Source: Rhodoplanes sp. Z2-YC6860 (GTDB lineage: Bacteria; Pseudomonadota; Alphaproteobacteria; Rhizobiales; Xanthobacteraceae). From it: DNA of 64,000 bases. The DNA lies in assembly GCF_001579845.1 (NCBI RefSeq), contig NZ_CP007440.1, positions 124,001 to 188,000 of the forward strand. The letters run 5' to 3'. Of this stretch, positions 53,993-62,889 are shown one piece after another. Below the pieces are notes generated by a model that was given only the letters and a program-made list of their open reading frames with translations, was not told where the DNA came from and did no database searches. How positions within the stretch are numbered: the stretch's first letter is position 1; the number at the start of each line of letters is the position of its first letter. The position numbers were made by a program, and so were the translations under genes.

Positions 53993-55024
53993 TCAGCCGC
54001 GATCGAGAATGCCGGCGATCGCCTTGATGCGGTTGCGCACGTAGTTCGGCAGACCCGCGCTGATCGACTCGCCGGTGTTGAACGAGCTGTTGCCGAGCAG
54101 CACCTGCGACGGCACGAGATTGCGCAGCACCGGCACGTTCTCGTACTTCTTCTTCTGCTCCAGCGTCGAGGAGCCGACCGCAAGCGCGATCACCACCGTG
54201 GTGACGGTGCTCTTGGCGTCCGCCGGATTCGGCTGGAACACGGCGATGAGCTTGCCAAAGCGCATCACCTGATTGACGTAAAACATGTTCTGCTCAAGCA
54301 TGCCCGCGACCGGCGTGTTCACGCCGGTGAGCTGCTTCAGGCTGGCCTCGTCGACGTCGGCGGCCTTGAGCAGGCGCATCTCGCTCTCGAACTCGATGGT
54401 GTCGGTGAGCTTCTTCTCGCTGTCGCGGAGCTTGTTGGCGAGCGCAACGCCGATCGGCAGCTTGCCCTCGAGCTTGTAGCTCGAACGGATGCAGGCGGTG
54501 ACGTTCGGGCCCTCGCACCAGTTACGGTCGGGATTCTTGTTGTTGGTGCCCTTCTCGTCCTTCAGCGTCGAGACGTCTTCCGGCTTGATCGCGACGTGCT
54601 TGATCGACGGATCGATGCTCTGGATGAACGGCAGCGAGGCGAACTGCTTCAAGTCGACGCTTTCCGCCGGGCGCGACAGCATGAAGCGCGCCTCGGTGAC
54701 ATACATCTGCAGCTCGTCCTTCACCTCTTTCTTCGAGCCATCGATGATCTTGTGAACCATGCCCTCCTTGAAGGTCGGGAACAGGTTCAGGAACTTGAAT
54801 TCGATCGGCCTGGTCTTGCTCCAATCGTCGAAGCGGATGAACGCACCCTTGTCCGATTTGTCGTCGGTGCGATGATCGGTGAAGAAGATCGTCTTGGGCT
54901 TGAGCGTATCGATGGTCGCACTGGCGACCGACGCCACCTTGACGATCTGGTAATCCGCCGACGCCGCCAGCGCGACCGAAGCGGTCAACACCAGCACGGC
55001 GGCAGTCGAAGTTCTGATCCACAT
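53993..55024 (-). CDS. Exported protein of unknown function
   Basis: A 343-residue protein with a clean signal peptide ('TAAVLVLTASVALAASA', about 1-22). The mature part has 'VASVASATIDTLKPKTIFFT', 'IEFKFLNLFPTFKEGMVHKI' and 'RNWCEGPNVTACIRSSYKLE' with the only close Cys pair, likely a disulfide. Near the end it has 'STVTTVVIALAVGSSTLEQK' and 'VPSQVLLGNSSFNTGESISA'. It matches no family I recognise. The start was taken at the ATG (55024) that begins the signal peptide; the frame stays open to 55501, but without clear coding character. Confidence 0.7.
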   Translation of the reverse strand: MWIRTSTAAVLVLTASVALAASADYQIVKVASVASATIDTLKPKTIFFTDHRTDDKSDKGAFIRFDDWSKTRPIEFKFLNLFPTFKEGMVHKIIDGSKKEVKDELQMYVTEARFMLSRPAESVDLKQFASLPFIQSIDPSIKHVAIKPEDVSTLKDEKGTNNKNPDRNWCEGPNVTACIRSSYKLEGKLPIGVALANKLRDSEKKLTDTIEFESEMRLLKAADVDEASLKQLTGVNTPVAGMLEQNMFYVNQVMRFGKLIAVFQPNPADAKSTVTTVVIALAVGSSTLEQKKKYENVPVLRNLVPSQVLLGNSSFNTGESISAGLPNYVRNRIKAIAGILDRG

Positions 55025-55590
55025 GGCCGTTACCCAACTCTCCCGCTGATTTCCGACTATATTCCCAGAGAACGGTGGCCGATTTATGTAGCCGCCTTCA
55101 TACTCTTTCCAAGCCGAAACGGTTCCCGCAACGTTCGCGGCATTTGGTCTGATGGACGCTGGTTCGACATATAACCCGGGCCGAGCCCCCAACTCGGCCG
55201 CTGGATAACACCCCGCCGTCGACCGCGACAGACACGGCCATTGGCCCACCCCACGCAAGCAAACGACCCCGGCCAGCGCATCTTGAGTTTCGCGCAGCTT
55301 CTTGTGCGCGTCGAGACGGAAATATTCAGTGAACCGGCGATCGGCACGGATTTTGAGATCGCTGCCCCGTCCGAGGACGACCGACTGCAGCTTCAAGGCG
55401 GCTTCGATGATGGACTGAGCGATGAGCACGGGGACCGCCGCACTGACGCCGAAGTCTGCGTCGCTTGACGCGAATGCCAGCCCTGCCCGCATTGGCGGCA
55501 ATCCATCAAGACTCCCCCCTGTCGTTCCGTTAACGTGCGCGCCAACGCGCCCGCCCCATCGCCGGGCGCGGCTTTGCAGGAGAAACGCTC
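55025..55590. other. 566-base gap without a confident gene
   Basis: No RNA gene, repeat family member or clear promoter was found. On the minus strand an open frame continues upstream of the exported protein to 55501, but it has mixed composition and no motif. The gap ends with the aldolase gene's ribosome site (GCAGGAGAA near 55576-55585). Confidence 0.5.
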
Positions 55591-56334
55591 ATGGACGATC
55601 TGCAACGGGCGATCGGCGACCTGGTGATCGCGAACCGGATCCTGGCGAAGGAAGACGTGGTCGATGCCTACGGCCATGTCAGCATCCGGCACCCGAACAA
55701 GCCCGACCATTATCTCTTGTCGCGCTCGCTGAGCCCGGAATTCGTCACCCGCAAGGACATCATCGAGTTCAAGCTCGACGGCACGCCGGTCAACGACGAC
55801 CGCCCGGCCTATCTCGAACGTTTCATCCATGGCGCGATCTACGAGGCGCGGCCGGATATCAATGCGGTGGTTCATTCGCACGCCGAAGACCTGCTGCCAT
55901 TCAGCATCTCCAAGACCACGAAGCTCTGCTGCGTGGTGCATGTGGCAAGCGACATGGGCGCTCACGTGCCGGTGTGGGATATCGCCGACAAGTTCGGCGA
56001 CGAGACCAATCTCCTCGTCATCAACATGGCGCAGGGCCGCGACATGGCAAAGGCGCTCGGCTCGAACGCCGTGGTGCTGATGCGCGGCCACGGCTTCTCG
56101 GCCGCGGCCGACGGTCTGCTGAAACTGGTGCGGATGGCCGTGTATCTGCCGCGCAACGCCCGCATCATGCTGACCGCCATGCAACTCGGCGAATTCAAGG
56201 CTTTGTCCGAAGGCGAGATCAAGACCCGCAATAACTTCCGCGCTGGCTCCCCGGAGATGCAGCGCGGCTGGGAGTTTTGGGCGCGGCGGGCCGGCTGCGC
56301 CGACATGCTGGCCGACAGCAAGGGCGGGGTCTGA
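55591..56334 (+). CDS. Class II aldolase/adducin-family protein (second copy)
   Basis: A 247-residue member of the fuculose-aldolase fold: 'DAYGHVSIRHPNKPDHYLLS' near 25-44, 'AIYEARPDINAVVHSHAEDL' with the His-x-His metal pair, and 'ALGSNAVVLMRGHGFSAAAD' with the third metal His. The first copy at 30688-31476 is only distantly similar, so they probably act on different compounds. It precedes an amidohydrolase by 3 bases, the same gene partnership as the first copy. ATG 55591 follows CAGGAGAA. Confidence 0.9.
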   Translation: MDDLQRAIGDLVIANRILAKEDVVDAYGHVSIRHPNKPDHYLLSRSLSPEFVTRKDIIEFKLDGTPVNDDRPAYLERFIHGAIYEARPDINAVVHSHAEDLLPFSISKTTKLCCVVHVASDMGAHVPVWDIADKFGDETNLLVINMAQGRDMAKALGSNAVVLMRGHGFSAAADGLLKLVRMAVYLPRNARIMLTAMQLGEFKALSEGEIKTRNNFRAGSPEMQRGWEFWARRAGCADMLADSKGGV

Positions 56335-56337
56335 TCG

Positions 56338-57285
56338 ATGGCCGGCGGACGGATCGACGTCCACTTCCACATGATCCCGCAGTTCTATGCGGACATGGTC
56401 TATGCGGCAGGCTCGGGGCCGGCGATCGGCCGCTATCCGGACTGGTCGCCCGAATTGGCGCTTGAGATCATGGACCGCTTCGGCATCGCGACCGCCCTGC
56501 TGTCGCTCGGCCAGCCCGGCGTGCAGTTCTGCAAGCCGGACGAGGCCCGCGCGCTGGCGCGCCGCTGCAACGACTATTCGGCCGAACTCGGCGCGAAATG
56601 GCCGAAGCGCTTTGGCGCCTTCGGCACGGTCTCGATGTGGGACGTCCAACACGCTGTCGAAGAGGTTGGCTACTGCCTCGATACGCTGAAGTTCGCCGGC
56701 CTCAGCCTGTTCGCAAGCTACGACGGGATTTTCCTCGGCGATGCCAAATTCGATCCGGTGATGGAGGCGCTGAACGCCCGCGACGGCGTGGTGTTCGTGC
56801 ATCCGGGCACGCATCCGCTGACCAAGCAGGTGCAGCTGCCGTGGCCGTTCTTCATGATGGAATATCTGTTCGACACCACCCGCGCCGTGGTGAACCTGGT
56901 GTTCGGCGGGACGCTGGAGCGCTACCCGCGCATCCGCTTCATCCTTCCGCATGCCGGAGGACTGATCCCGTATTTCGCCTGGCGGCTGTCGGTGTCGCCG
57001 ATGATCGACAAGCGCCTCAAGCAGATGTCGCAGGATGAAGTGTTCGCGCTGCTCCGGCGCTTCTGGTACGACAACGCGTTGTCGCCGGGCGAGCAGACTT
57101 GGGGCTCCCTTGAAAAGGTCGCGGCGCCCGATCGGATCGTGTTCGGCACCGACTGGCCTTTCGCCAATGTGAATGTCACGGCCGAGGCGATGAAAACCTA
57201 CGAAGCGCTCGATGCCGTCACACCCGAGCAGCGCGCCGCCGTCGATCGCGGCAACGCGCTGCGGCTGTTCCCGCAGTTCGCCTGA
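56338..57285 (+). CDS. Amidohydrolase-2 family protein (second copy)
   Basis: A 315-residue TIM-barrel of the ACMSD type with the classic N-terminal metal motif RIDVHFHMIP (His-x-His), 'GVVFVHPGTHPLTKQ', 'RFILPHAGGLIPYFAWRL' and FGTDWPFANVN (Asp). Unlike the first copy it retains His-x-His at the start. Members decarboxylate vinylogous or aromatic acids. It overlaps the next gene by one base (TGATG), so aldolase, amidohydrolase and MFS transporter form one operon. Confidence 0.9.
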   Translation: MAGGRIDVHFHMIPQFYADMVYAAGSGPAIGRYPDWSPELALEIMDRFGIATALLSLGQPGVQFCKPDEARALARRCNDYSAELGAKWPKRFGAFGTVSMWDVQHAVEEVGYCLDTLKFAGLSLFASYDGIFLGDAKFDPVMEALNARDGVVFVHPGTHPLTKQVQLPWPFFMMEYLFDTTRAVVNLVFGGTLERYPRIRFILPHAGGLIPYFAWRLSVSPMIDKRLKQMSQDEVFALLRRFWYDNALSPGEQTWGSLEKVAAPDRIVFGTDWPFANVNVTAEAMKTYEALDAVTPEQRAAVDRGNALRLFPQFA

Positions 57286-58490
57286 TGGATGAGCCGCAAC
57301 GGCCGCTGGGCCGGACATTCGCCATCGCGCTCGGCCTGATCGCACTGATCACCCCGCTCGCCGTGCATCTGTTCTTTCCGGTCATTCCGGCCGTGAAGAA
57401 GGCTCTCGGTCTCTCCGACGCGCATGCGCAACTGACCTTCAGCATCTCGCTGTTCGGCATGGCCTTCGCCACGCTGTTCTACGGCTCTCTTTCGGACCGC
57501 TACGGCCGCCGTCCGGTGCTGCTGTCGGGCCTGGCGCTCTTCCTGTTCGGCAGCGTGGTTTCGTCGCTGGCCACGACCGCGAATGCGCTGGTGCTCGGTC
57601 GCCTGGTCCAGGCGATCGGGGCGGGCTGTGCACTGACGCTCGTTCGCGCGATTGCGCGCGACGCCTTCCGCGCCGAGCAGCTTGTCAAAGCCATCGCCTA
57701 TCTCACGATGTTCGGCACGCTCGGCCCCATGGTGTCGCCCTTCATCGGCGGCGTGCTGATCGACACGCTCGGCTGGCGCAGCGTGTTCGGCTTCGCGCTG
57801 GTGGCTGGCGGCGTCATCACGATCATCGCCTATATGGTGATGCGCGAAACGCACCCGCCGGAGAACCGGCACAAGACGCAGGAGAGTTTCGTCCAAAGCT
57901 ATGCGGCGCTGTTTCGCCGCCCGCGCTTCAACGCCTATGTGCTGCAGACCGGATTCAACACCGGCGCGTTCATGGTCATGGCGGTCGCCGCCTCGACGAT
58001 GATGACCGAGTTGCTGCGCCGGCCCGCAACCGAATACGGGCTCTACTTTCTGCTGTTTCCGATGGGTTTCTTCGCCGGAAATTTCATCTCGACGCGTGTC
58101 GGGACACGCTTCTCGGCGGAGACCATGGTGCTGACAGGCTCGGTGCTGACCGTGATCGCGGTGACGGCGCAGGCCACAGCGCTGTGGCTTGGCTTCCTGG
58201 TGCCGCTTGTTTTCTTCCTGCCTGGCACCTTCGTCACCATGGCGCAGGGCATCTCGATGCCCTACGGCCAGGCGGCCGCGATGGGGGAGATTCCGCGCCT
58301 TGCCGGCACCGCGGCCGGCATCGGCGTGTTCATGCAGAATTTCTGGGCTGCGATCTCCACGCAGGTGTACGGCCTGCTGGCCGACGGAACGCCGCGTCCG
58401 ATGGCCATGATGGCGCTGCTCTGTGCCGTCCTGACGCTCTTCTTCGGCGCGATTCCGTATCTGCTCAAGCGCAAGGCCGCCGCAGGCTAG
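57285..58490 (+). CDS. Bcr/CflA-type MFS efflux transporter
   Basis: A 401-residue, 12-helix carrier. The loop 2-3 motif is SDRYGRRPVLL, followed by RLVQAIGAGCALTLVRAI, a Bcr/CflA-type helix 4, and 'GPMVSPFIGGVLIDTLGWRS' in helix 5, the antiporter motif C-like Pro/Gly block of drug efflux members. It may export an intermediate or toxic analogue of the compound handled by the operon. The ATG overlaps the upstream stop by one base. Its stop shares the CTAG with the convergent dehydrogenase gene. Confidence 0.88.
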   Translation: MDEPQRPLGRTFAIALGLIALITPLAVHLFFPVIPAVKKALGLSDAHAQLTFSISLFGMAFATLFYGSLSDRYGRRPVLLSGLALFLFGSVVSSLATTANALVLGRLVQAIGAGCALTLVRAIARDAFRAEQLVKAIAYLTMFGTLGPMVSPFIGGVLIDTLGWRSVFGFALVAGGVITIIAYMVMRETHPPENRHKTQESFVQSYAALFRRPRFNAYVLQTGFNTGAFMVMAVAASTMMTELLRRPATEYGLYFLLFPMGFFAGNFISTRVGTRFSAETMVLTGSVLTVIAVTAQATALWLGFLVPLVFFLPGTFVTMAQGISMPYGQAAAMGEIPRLAGTAAGIGVFMQNFWAAISTQVYGLLADGTPRPMAMMALLCAVLTLFFGAIPYLLKRKAAAG

Positions 58491-59338
58491 ACGCGCTTGC
58501 GCCCGGTCCAGTCCGGCGGATTGCTCTGCTTGATGCGCCGGCCGTCCTTGACCAGTTCCTTGATCGCGCCGGCGATCGGCATCGCGAGGCCGGCCTTGTC
58601 GGCCATCTTGGAGACAATCTGCATGTCCTTGAGGGCCCAAAGGAACGACACGTTCTCCCAGTTCTTCAGCGCGTCCGACGCGCCTGAGCTCATCAGCAGC
58701 GCCTCGCGGAGCTTCACGAGATCCATGCCGTTGGCCTCGCTCAGCCGTCCGGCCTCGATCAGCGCGATGCCGTTCACCCAGAGCAGGAAATTGTTCATCG
58801 CCTTGCCGACCTGGCCGGCGCCGATGTCGCCGAGCAGTACGATGTCCTTGCCGAAGGTCGAATAGATCGGCTTGCCGCGCTCGAACACCTCGGACTTGCC
58901 GCCGCACAGAATGAGCATCGTGCCGGTGTCGGCCGCGCGCTGACCGCGGCAGATCGGTGCGTCGAGCACCTCGACGCCCTTGGCCTGCGCCTTCTCGGCC
59001 AGCATCTTGACGTGCTCGGGCGTGCAGGTCGACGACATGCCGATCACCGAGCCCACGCCCATGGTTTCGAGCAAGCCGCCCGCTCCGAGCATCACGGCTT
59101 CGGCTTCGTTGTCGTAGCCGACCGCGACGATGACGAACTTGCAAGTGCGTCCGACCTCGGCCGGAGTCTTGACGGTCTCGGCGCCGAGCGCTCGCGCGGC
59201 CTCCAGCGCCTTCGGCTCGACGTCCTGCGCCAGCACGGCGTAGCCGTTCTTGATCAGGTGCCGGGTCATCGCCTGACCCATGCGGCCGACGCCGACGATG
59301 CCAATTTTCTCTTGGCCGATCTTTTCCTGGTTTGCCAT
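58487..59338 (-). CDS. NAD(P)-dependent 3-hydroxyisobutyrate dehydrogenase-type enzyme
   Basis: A 283-residue member of the beta-hydroxyacid dehydrogenase family. The N-terminal Rossmann motif is IGIVGVGRMGQAMTRHLI, the substrate block DAPICRGQRAADTGTM, and the catalytic Lys lies in GQVGKAMNNFLLWVN. A C-terminal helical domain follows. It would oxidise a 3-hydroxy acid or reduce a semialdehyde. The start at 59338 has GAGGGAG about 12 bases upstream; an in-frame extension to 59464 is not supported. It is divergent from a Bug receptor gene. Confidence 0.9.
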   Translation of the reverse strand: MANQEKIGQEKIGIVGVGRMGQAMTRHLIKNGYAVLAQDVEPKALEAARALGAETVKTPAEVGRTCKFVIVAVGYDNEAEAVMLGAGGLLETMGVGSVIGMSSTCTPEHVKMLAEKAQAKGVEVLDAPICRGQRAADTGTMLILCGGKSEVFERGKPIYSTFGKDIVLLGDIGAGQVGKAMNNFLLWVNGIALIEAGRLSEANGMDLVKLREALLMSSGASDALKNWENVSFLWALKDMQIVSKMADKAGLAMPIAGAIKELVKDGRRIKQSNPPDWTGRKRV

Positions 59339-59435
59339 CTGCGCGCTTGCTCCCTCGTTGCGGCGGCATGTTAGGTTGATGCCAACAAATGCAAAAGACG
59401 TCGCGCCGTTGACGCGACCGGAACGGGAGGGAGAT

Positions 59436-60425
59436 ATGCAAAGAAGACAACTGATCGCGTGCACCGTCCTGCTGGCCGGAACGTTCGGCGCAGCGCTCGC
59501 AGCGTCCAGCGCGGCGCTGTCGCAATCCGGTTATCCGAACCGGCCGATCCGCATCCTGGTCGGCTTCGCGCCCGGCGGCCCCTCCGACATCATCAGCCGC
59601 GTGGTCGGCGCCAAGATGGGCGAGATCATGGGCGCGCAATTCATCGTCGAGAACAAGACAGGCGCCGGCGGCGCGATCGCCACCCAGGATGTCGCGCGCT
59701 CCGCGCCCGACGGCTACACGCTCCTGAACACGCCGGTTGCGACCGTCGCCAACGAGTTCATGTCCAAGACCATCAAGTACGAATACGGCAAGGACATCAT
59801 CGCGGTCTGCCCGCAGGCCGAGACCGCCAACATTCTCGTGGTCAGTCCCTCGCTCGGCGTGAAGACCGTGGCCGAGCTGGTCAAGCTCGCGAAGGAGCAG
59901 CCCGGCGTGCTGCAATACGCCACCGCCGGCCGCGGCTCGGCGACGCATCTGACGAGCGAGCTGTTCAACATGGTGGCGGGCATCAAGACCGTCGCGGTGC
60001 ATTACCGCGGCGGCGGCGACACCGTGAAGGATCTCCTGTCGGGCGGCGTGAAGATGATGTTCTCCAGCATCGCGCCGGTGCAGGATTTCGTGCGCGACGG
60101 AAGGCTGATCGGGCTCGCCACCACGGGCCCGAAGCGCGATCCGGCGTTCCCCGATCTGCCGACCATTGCGGAGTCCGGTTATCCAGGCTTCGACGTGCGG
60201 CTCTGGATCGGCATGACAGCTCCGGCTGCGACGCCCAAGGACATCATCCACAAGCTCGCCGACGCGAACACCAACGCGCTGCAGTCGCCCGAGATCAAGA
60301 AGGCGCTGGAAGCCCAAGGCTTCGCGCCGATGAACGGTTCGGCGGAGGATTTCGATACCTTCTATCGCGCCGAGCGCGCGAAGTGGGGCAAGGTGATCAC
60401 CGAAAGCGGCCTGGACAAGGATTAA
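59436..60425 (+). CDS. Bug/TctC-family periplasmic receptor
   Basis: A 329-residue receptor with a twin-arginine-like start 'MQRRQLIACTVLLAGTFGAA' (RRQL is not a full Tat motif), cleaved near ALSQSG. Blocks: YPNRPIRILVGFAPGGPSD, IVENKTGAGGAIA, APDGYTLLN and 'FPDLPTIAESGYPGFDVRLW'. GGGAGGGA lies just before ATG 59436. It precedes the MmgE/PrpD gene by 72 bases in the same direction. It is the eighth receptor-type gene of this family in the window, again with no permease at its side. Confidence 0.94.
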   Translation: MQRRQLIACTVLLAGTFGAALAASSAALSQSGYPNRPIRILVGFAPGGPSDIISRVVGAKMGEIMGAQFIVENKTGAGGAIATQDVARSAPDGYTLLNTPVATVANEFMSKTIKYEYGKDIIAVCPQAETANILVVSPSLGVKTVAELVKLAKEQPGVLQYATAGRGSATHLTSELFNMVAGIKTVAVHYRGGGDTVKDLLSGGVKMMFSSIAPVQDFVRDGRLIGLATTGPKRDPAFPDLPTIAESGYPGFDVRLWIGMTAPAATPKDIIHKLADANTNALQSPEIKKALEAQGFAPMNGSAEDFDTFYRAERAKWGKVITESGLDKD

Positions 60426-60497
60426 AAAAGCGGGCCGGCCGCAGTACTGTGGCCGGCATTCTAAGGCGCGGTCTTTGTGAGTGGAAAGGCAGATCGA

Positions 60498-61892
60498 ATG
60501 TCGAGTGCGGCATCTCAAGAGGCGACGGGTGTTCTGGCGCAGTTCGCGGCCACGCTGAAATACGACGATGTGCCCGAGCGCGTGCGCGAGCAGTGCAAGA
60601 ACCTGCTGCTCGATGCGCTGGCCTGCGCGGTCGCCGGCAAGCACGGCGACGAGACCGAGCAGGTCGCAGCGCTCGCCGGAGCGCTGGCGCAGTCGAACGA
60701 GAGCAGCGTGATCGGCCGCGACCGGCTGTCGCTCGCCGGCGCCACGATGCTCAACGGCTTCCTGATCACCGCGGTGACGATGTGCGACACGCATCGCGCC
60801 ACGCTGACCCACATCACGCCCGAGGTGATGCCGCCGGCGCTCGCCATTGCTGAGCGCGACAACAAGTCGGGCCGCGATCTTCTCGTGGCGCTGATCGCCG
60901 GCATGGAGACCATGACCCGCATCGGGCTCGGCACCGACTATCCGGTGTTCCGCCAACGCGGCTGGCACGGCCCGGGCGTGTTCGGCCCGTTCGGATCGGC
61001 CGCGGCGGTCGGACGGCTGCGCGGCTTCGATGCCGAGACCATGGCGCGCGCGTTCGGCCTCGCGGGCAGCCAGTCGGCCGGTACGTTCGCGGCCTGGGGC
61101 ACGCCGACGGTGAAATTCCATCAGTGCCGCGGTGCGCTGTCGGGCCTGATGGCGGCGCTGCTCGCCGAACAGAAGTTCGTCGCCACGAAAGAGTTCCTCA
61201 CCGCGAAGGACGGCGGGCTCTTCAACAGCTACGCCAATGGCGGCAAGCCGGAGCTCGCTTTGGCCGAGCTCGGCAAGCATTGGGAGTTCGAGCAGATCGC
61301 GCTGCGGCTGTGGCCGTCGGCGTCGTCGACGCAGACCATGAACACCGCGCTGTTCGATCTCGTCGAGCAGCACGCGCCGGCCTTCGACAAGATCAGGAAG
61401 GTGCGGGTTTCGCTCAGCCAAGCTGTGTACGACCTGCACGGCAAGCTTCCCAACTACAAGGCGAAGTTCGACGCGCTGATCTCGGCGCATTATGTGGCGG
61501 CCGCGATCCTGCACGACCGCGCGCTGACGCTCGCCCAGTTCGAGCCGCAGCGTTACGACGACCCGACGCTCCGCCGCGCCGCGAAGGAGCTGATCGAGGT
61601 GCGACCCGATCCGGCGATCAAGGGCAACAACTGCGCGGTCGAGATCGAGATGGCGGACGGCGCGGTGCTCAAATCGTTCTGCGAGCATCCGCGCGGCTCC
61701 TTCGAAAATCCGCTGAATCGCGCGCAGATCGAGGACAAATTCCGCACCTACGCCAAGGGCGTGCTGAGCGACGCCCACGCCACCGAGGTGATTGCGACCG
61801 TCGCGCGGCTTGAGGAATTGTCATCGGCGCGCAAGCTGATGGATCTATTGCGGGGGGCTGGACAGCCGGCGCAGAGTGGACGCGCCGCATAA
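60498..61892 (+). CDS. MmgE/PrpD-family protein
   Basis: A 464-residue member of the 2-methylcitrate dehydratase fold. Marks are 'DALACAVAGKHGDETEQVAA', 'HRATLTHITPEVMPPALAIA' (about 94-113) with the active-site His region, 'RIGLGTDYPVFRQRGWHGPG' and 'GSQSAGTFAAWGTPTVKFHQ'. The family removes water from 2-methylcitrate or isomerises related acids such as aconitate. No prpC or prpB is nearby, so a role on a tricarboxylate imported by the Bug system is plausible. ATG 60498 has GGAAAGG upstream; GTG 60477 is an alternative. Confidence 0.88.
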   Translation: MSSAASQEATGVLAQFAATLKYDDVPERVREQCKNLLLDALACAVAGKHGDETEQVAALAGALAQSNESSVIGRDRLSLAGATMLNGFLITAVTMCDTHRATLTHITPEVMPPALAIAERDNKSGRDLLVALIAGMETMTRIGLGTDYPVFRQRGWHGPGVFGPFGSAAAVGRLRGFDAETMARAFGLAGSQSAGTFAAWGTPTVKFHQCRGALSGLMAALLAEQKFVATKEFLTAKDGGLFNSYANGGKPELALAELGKHWEFEQIALRLWPSASSTQTMNTALFDLVEQHAPAFDKIRKVRVSLSQAVYDLHGKLPNYKAKFDALISAHYVAAAILHDRALTLAQFEPQRYDDPTLRRAAKELIEVRPDPAIKGNNCAVEIEMADGAVLKSFCEHPRGSFENPLNRAQIEDKFRTYAKGVLSDAHATEVIATVARLEELSSARKLMDLLRGAGQPAQSGRAA

Positions 61893-61902
61893 GGAGGAGC
61901 CT

Positions 61903-62733
61903 GTGTTCAAAGTCAGCCTTCTTGCTGGATTGGCCCTTGTGATCTTCGCCGCCCAAGCCGACGCAGCGCCGCGGCAACGGGACCGATATCGGGATCGAGA
62001 TCGCGATCGCGGCGCGGCCGCGCAGATGCAAATCGAGAAGGTCGAAATCACCGGCGGACGGCTGGTGATCGAAGGCCGGACCGCCAGGCCCAATCAGGTG
62101 GTCGTGCTGGTCAACTCCGGCGACAAGACCGCAAGCTTCCCGAATCGCAAGTTCAGCTTCTCGCTGTCGTACCTGCCCGAGACCTGCATGATCGACCTCA
62201 AGGTCGAGACCGAGGAGGTCAAGGATCTGCTGGTGACCGGCTGCATGCGCGGTGCCGGCAAGGATGGCGCCGATGGCAAGGACGGCACCAACGGCAAGGA
62301 CGGGACGAACGGTGCGAATGGCACAAACGGGATCGACGGCAAGAACGGCGCGGATGGCAAAAACGGCAAGGACGGCCTCATCTATGGCGCCCTGCCGGGC
62401 GACGGCCTGACCTTCAAATGCTGGCCGAGCGACATCATCGGCCTCTGGTTCATCCGCGATTACCCGCAGCCGAACGCCCGCACCATCGCGCACATCGCGC
62501 CCGACCGCGACAGCAGCGCCAACAAGCTGAGCCTCACCGAGCCGGGCGATCCGCTGCAGGCGGACAAGCCCGAGAACGCGACGCAATCGGCCGAGTACGA
62601 CCAGGGCAGGCTCTACATGCTCGACCGCCAGACCAAGACGCGCGCCGGCCTGCGCGGCGAGCTCGCCGCCGACTGCCGGTCGATCCAGTGGAAGGGCGAC
62701 GGCGACGCGGTGGTGAGGACCTGGGAGCGGTGA
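61903..62733 (+). CDS. Exported protein with a short collagen-like Gly-X-Y segment
   Basis: A 276-residue protein starting at GTG 61903 behind AAGGAGGA. Signal peptide 'VSLLAGLALVIFAAQADA'. A charged stretch with alternating Arg and Asp (RQRDRYRDRDRDRG) follows, then a small beta domain with a Cys pair (ETCMIDLK, TGCMRG). Next come about 13 Gly-X-Y triplets, such as GKDGADGKDGTNGKDG. The C-terminal domain (about 160-276) has 'LTFKCWPSDIIGLWFIRDYP' and a second Cys. Bacterial collagen-like stalks usually form trimers and often sit at the surface. Pro is absent from the triplets. Function unknown. Confidence 0.82.
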   Translation: MFKVSLLAGLALVIFAAQADAAPRQRDRYRDRDRDRGAAAQMQIEKVEITGGRLVIEGRTARPNQVVVLVNSGDKTASFPNRKFSFSLSYLPETCMIDLKVETEEVKDLLVTGCMRGAGKDGADGKDGTNGKDGTNGANGTNGIDGKNGADGKNGKDGLIYGALPGDGLTFKCWPSDIIGLWFIRDYPQPNARTIAHIAPDRDSSANKLSLTEPGDPLQADKPENATQSAEYDQGRLYMLDRQTKTRAGLRGELAADCRSIQWKGDGDAVVRTWER

Positions 62734-62752
62734 AGCCGCGACACACTCCGCG

Positions 62753-62889
62753 GTCATTCCGGAAACCGTGACACCAGCGCGTTCACGCGCGTCTTCAACG
62801 CGCGCTGGCGCGGTTATCCGGAATCCATAACCACGACTCGGGGTTATGGATTCCGGGTTCGCTTGCTTGCGCTCGCGCCCCGGAATGAC
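62753..62889. repeat. Dispersed 'GTCATTCCGG' inverted repeat, third copy
   Basis: Outer arms GTCATTCCGG (62753-62762) and CCGGAATGAC (62880-62889) match those at 30571 and 39036. A perfect 13-bp inner pair, GGAATCCATAACC (62820-62832) and GGTTATGGATTCC (62842-62854), and a GC-rich GCGCGTT-type hairpin lie inside. Confidence 0.8.

Noticed and set aside
55025-55501. N-terminal extension of the exported protein at 53993-55024
   Set aside because: The frame is open, but it would place the signal peptide in the middle of the protein, and no motif was seen in the added part.
57198-61778. A 1526-codon minus-strand open frame
   Set aside because: It runs antisense through five well-supported genes and shows no domain; it arises from high third-position GC.
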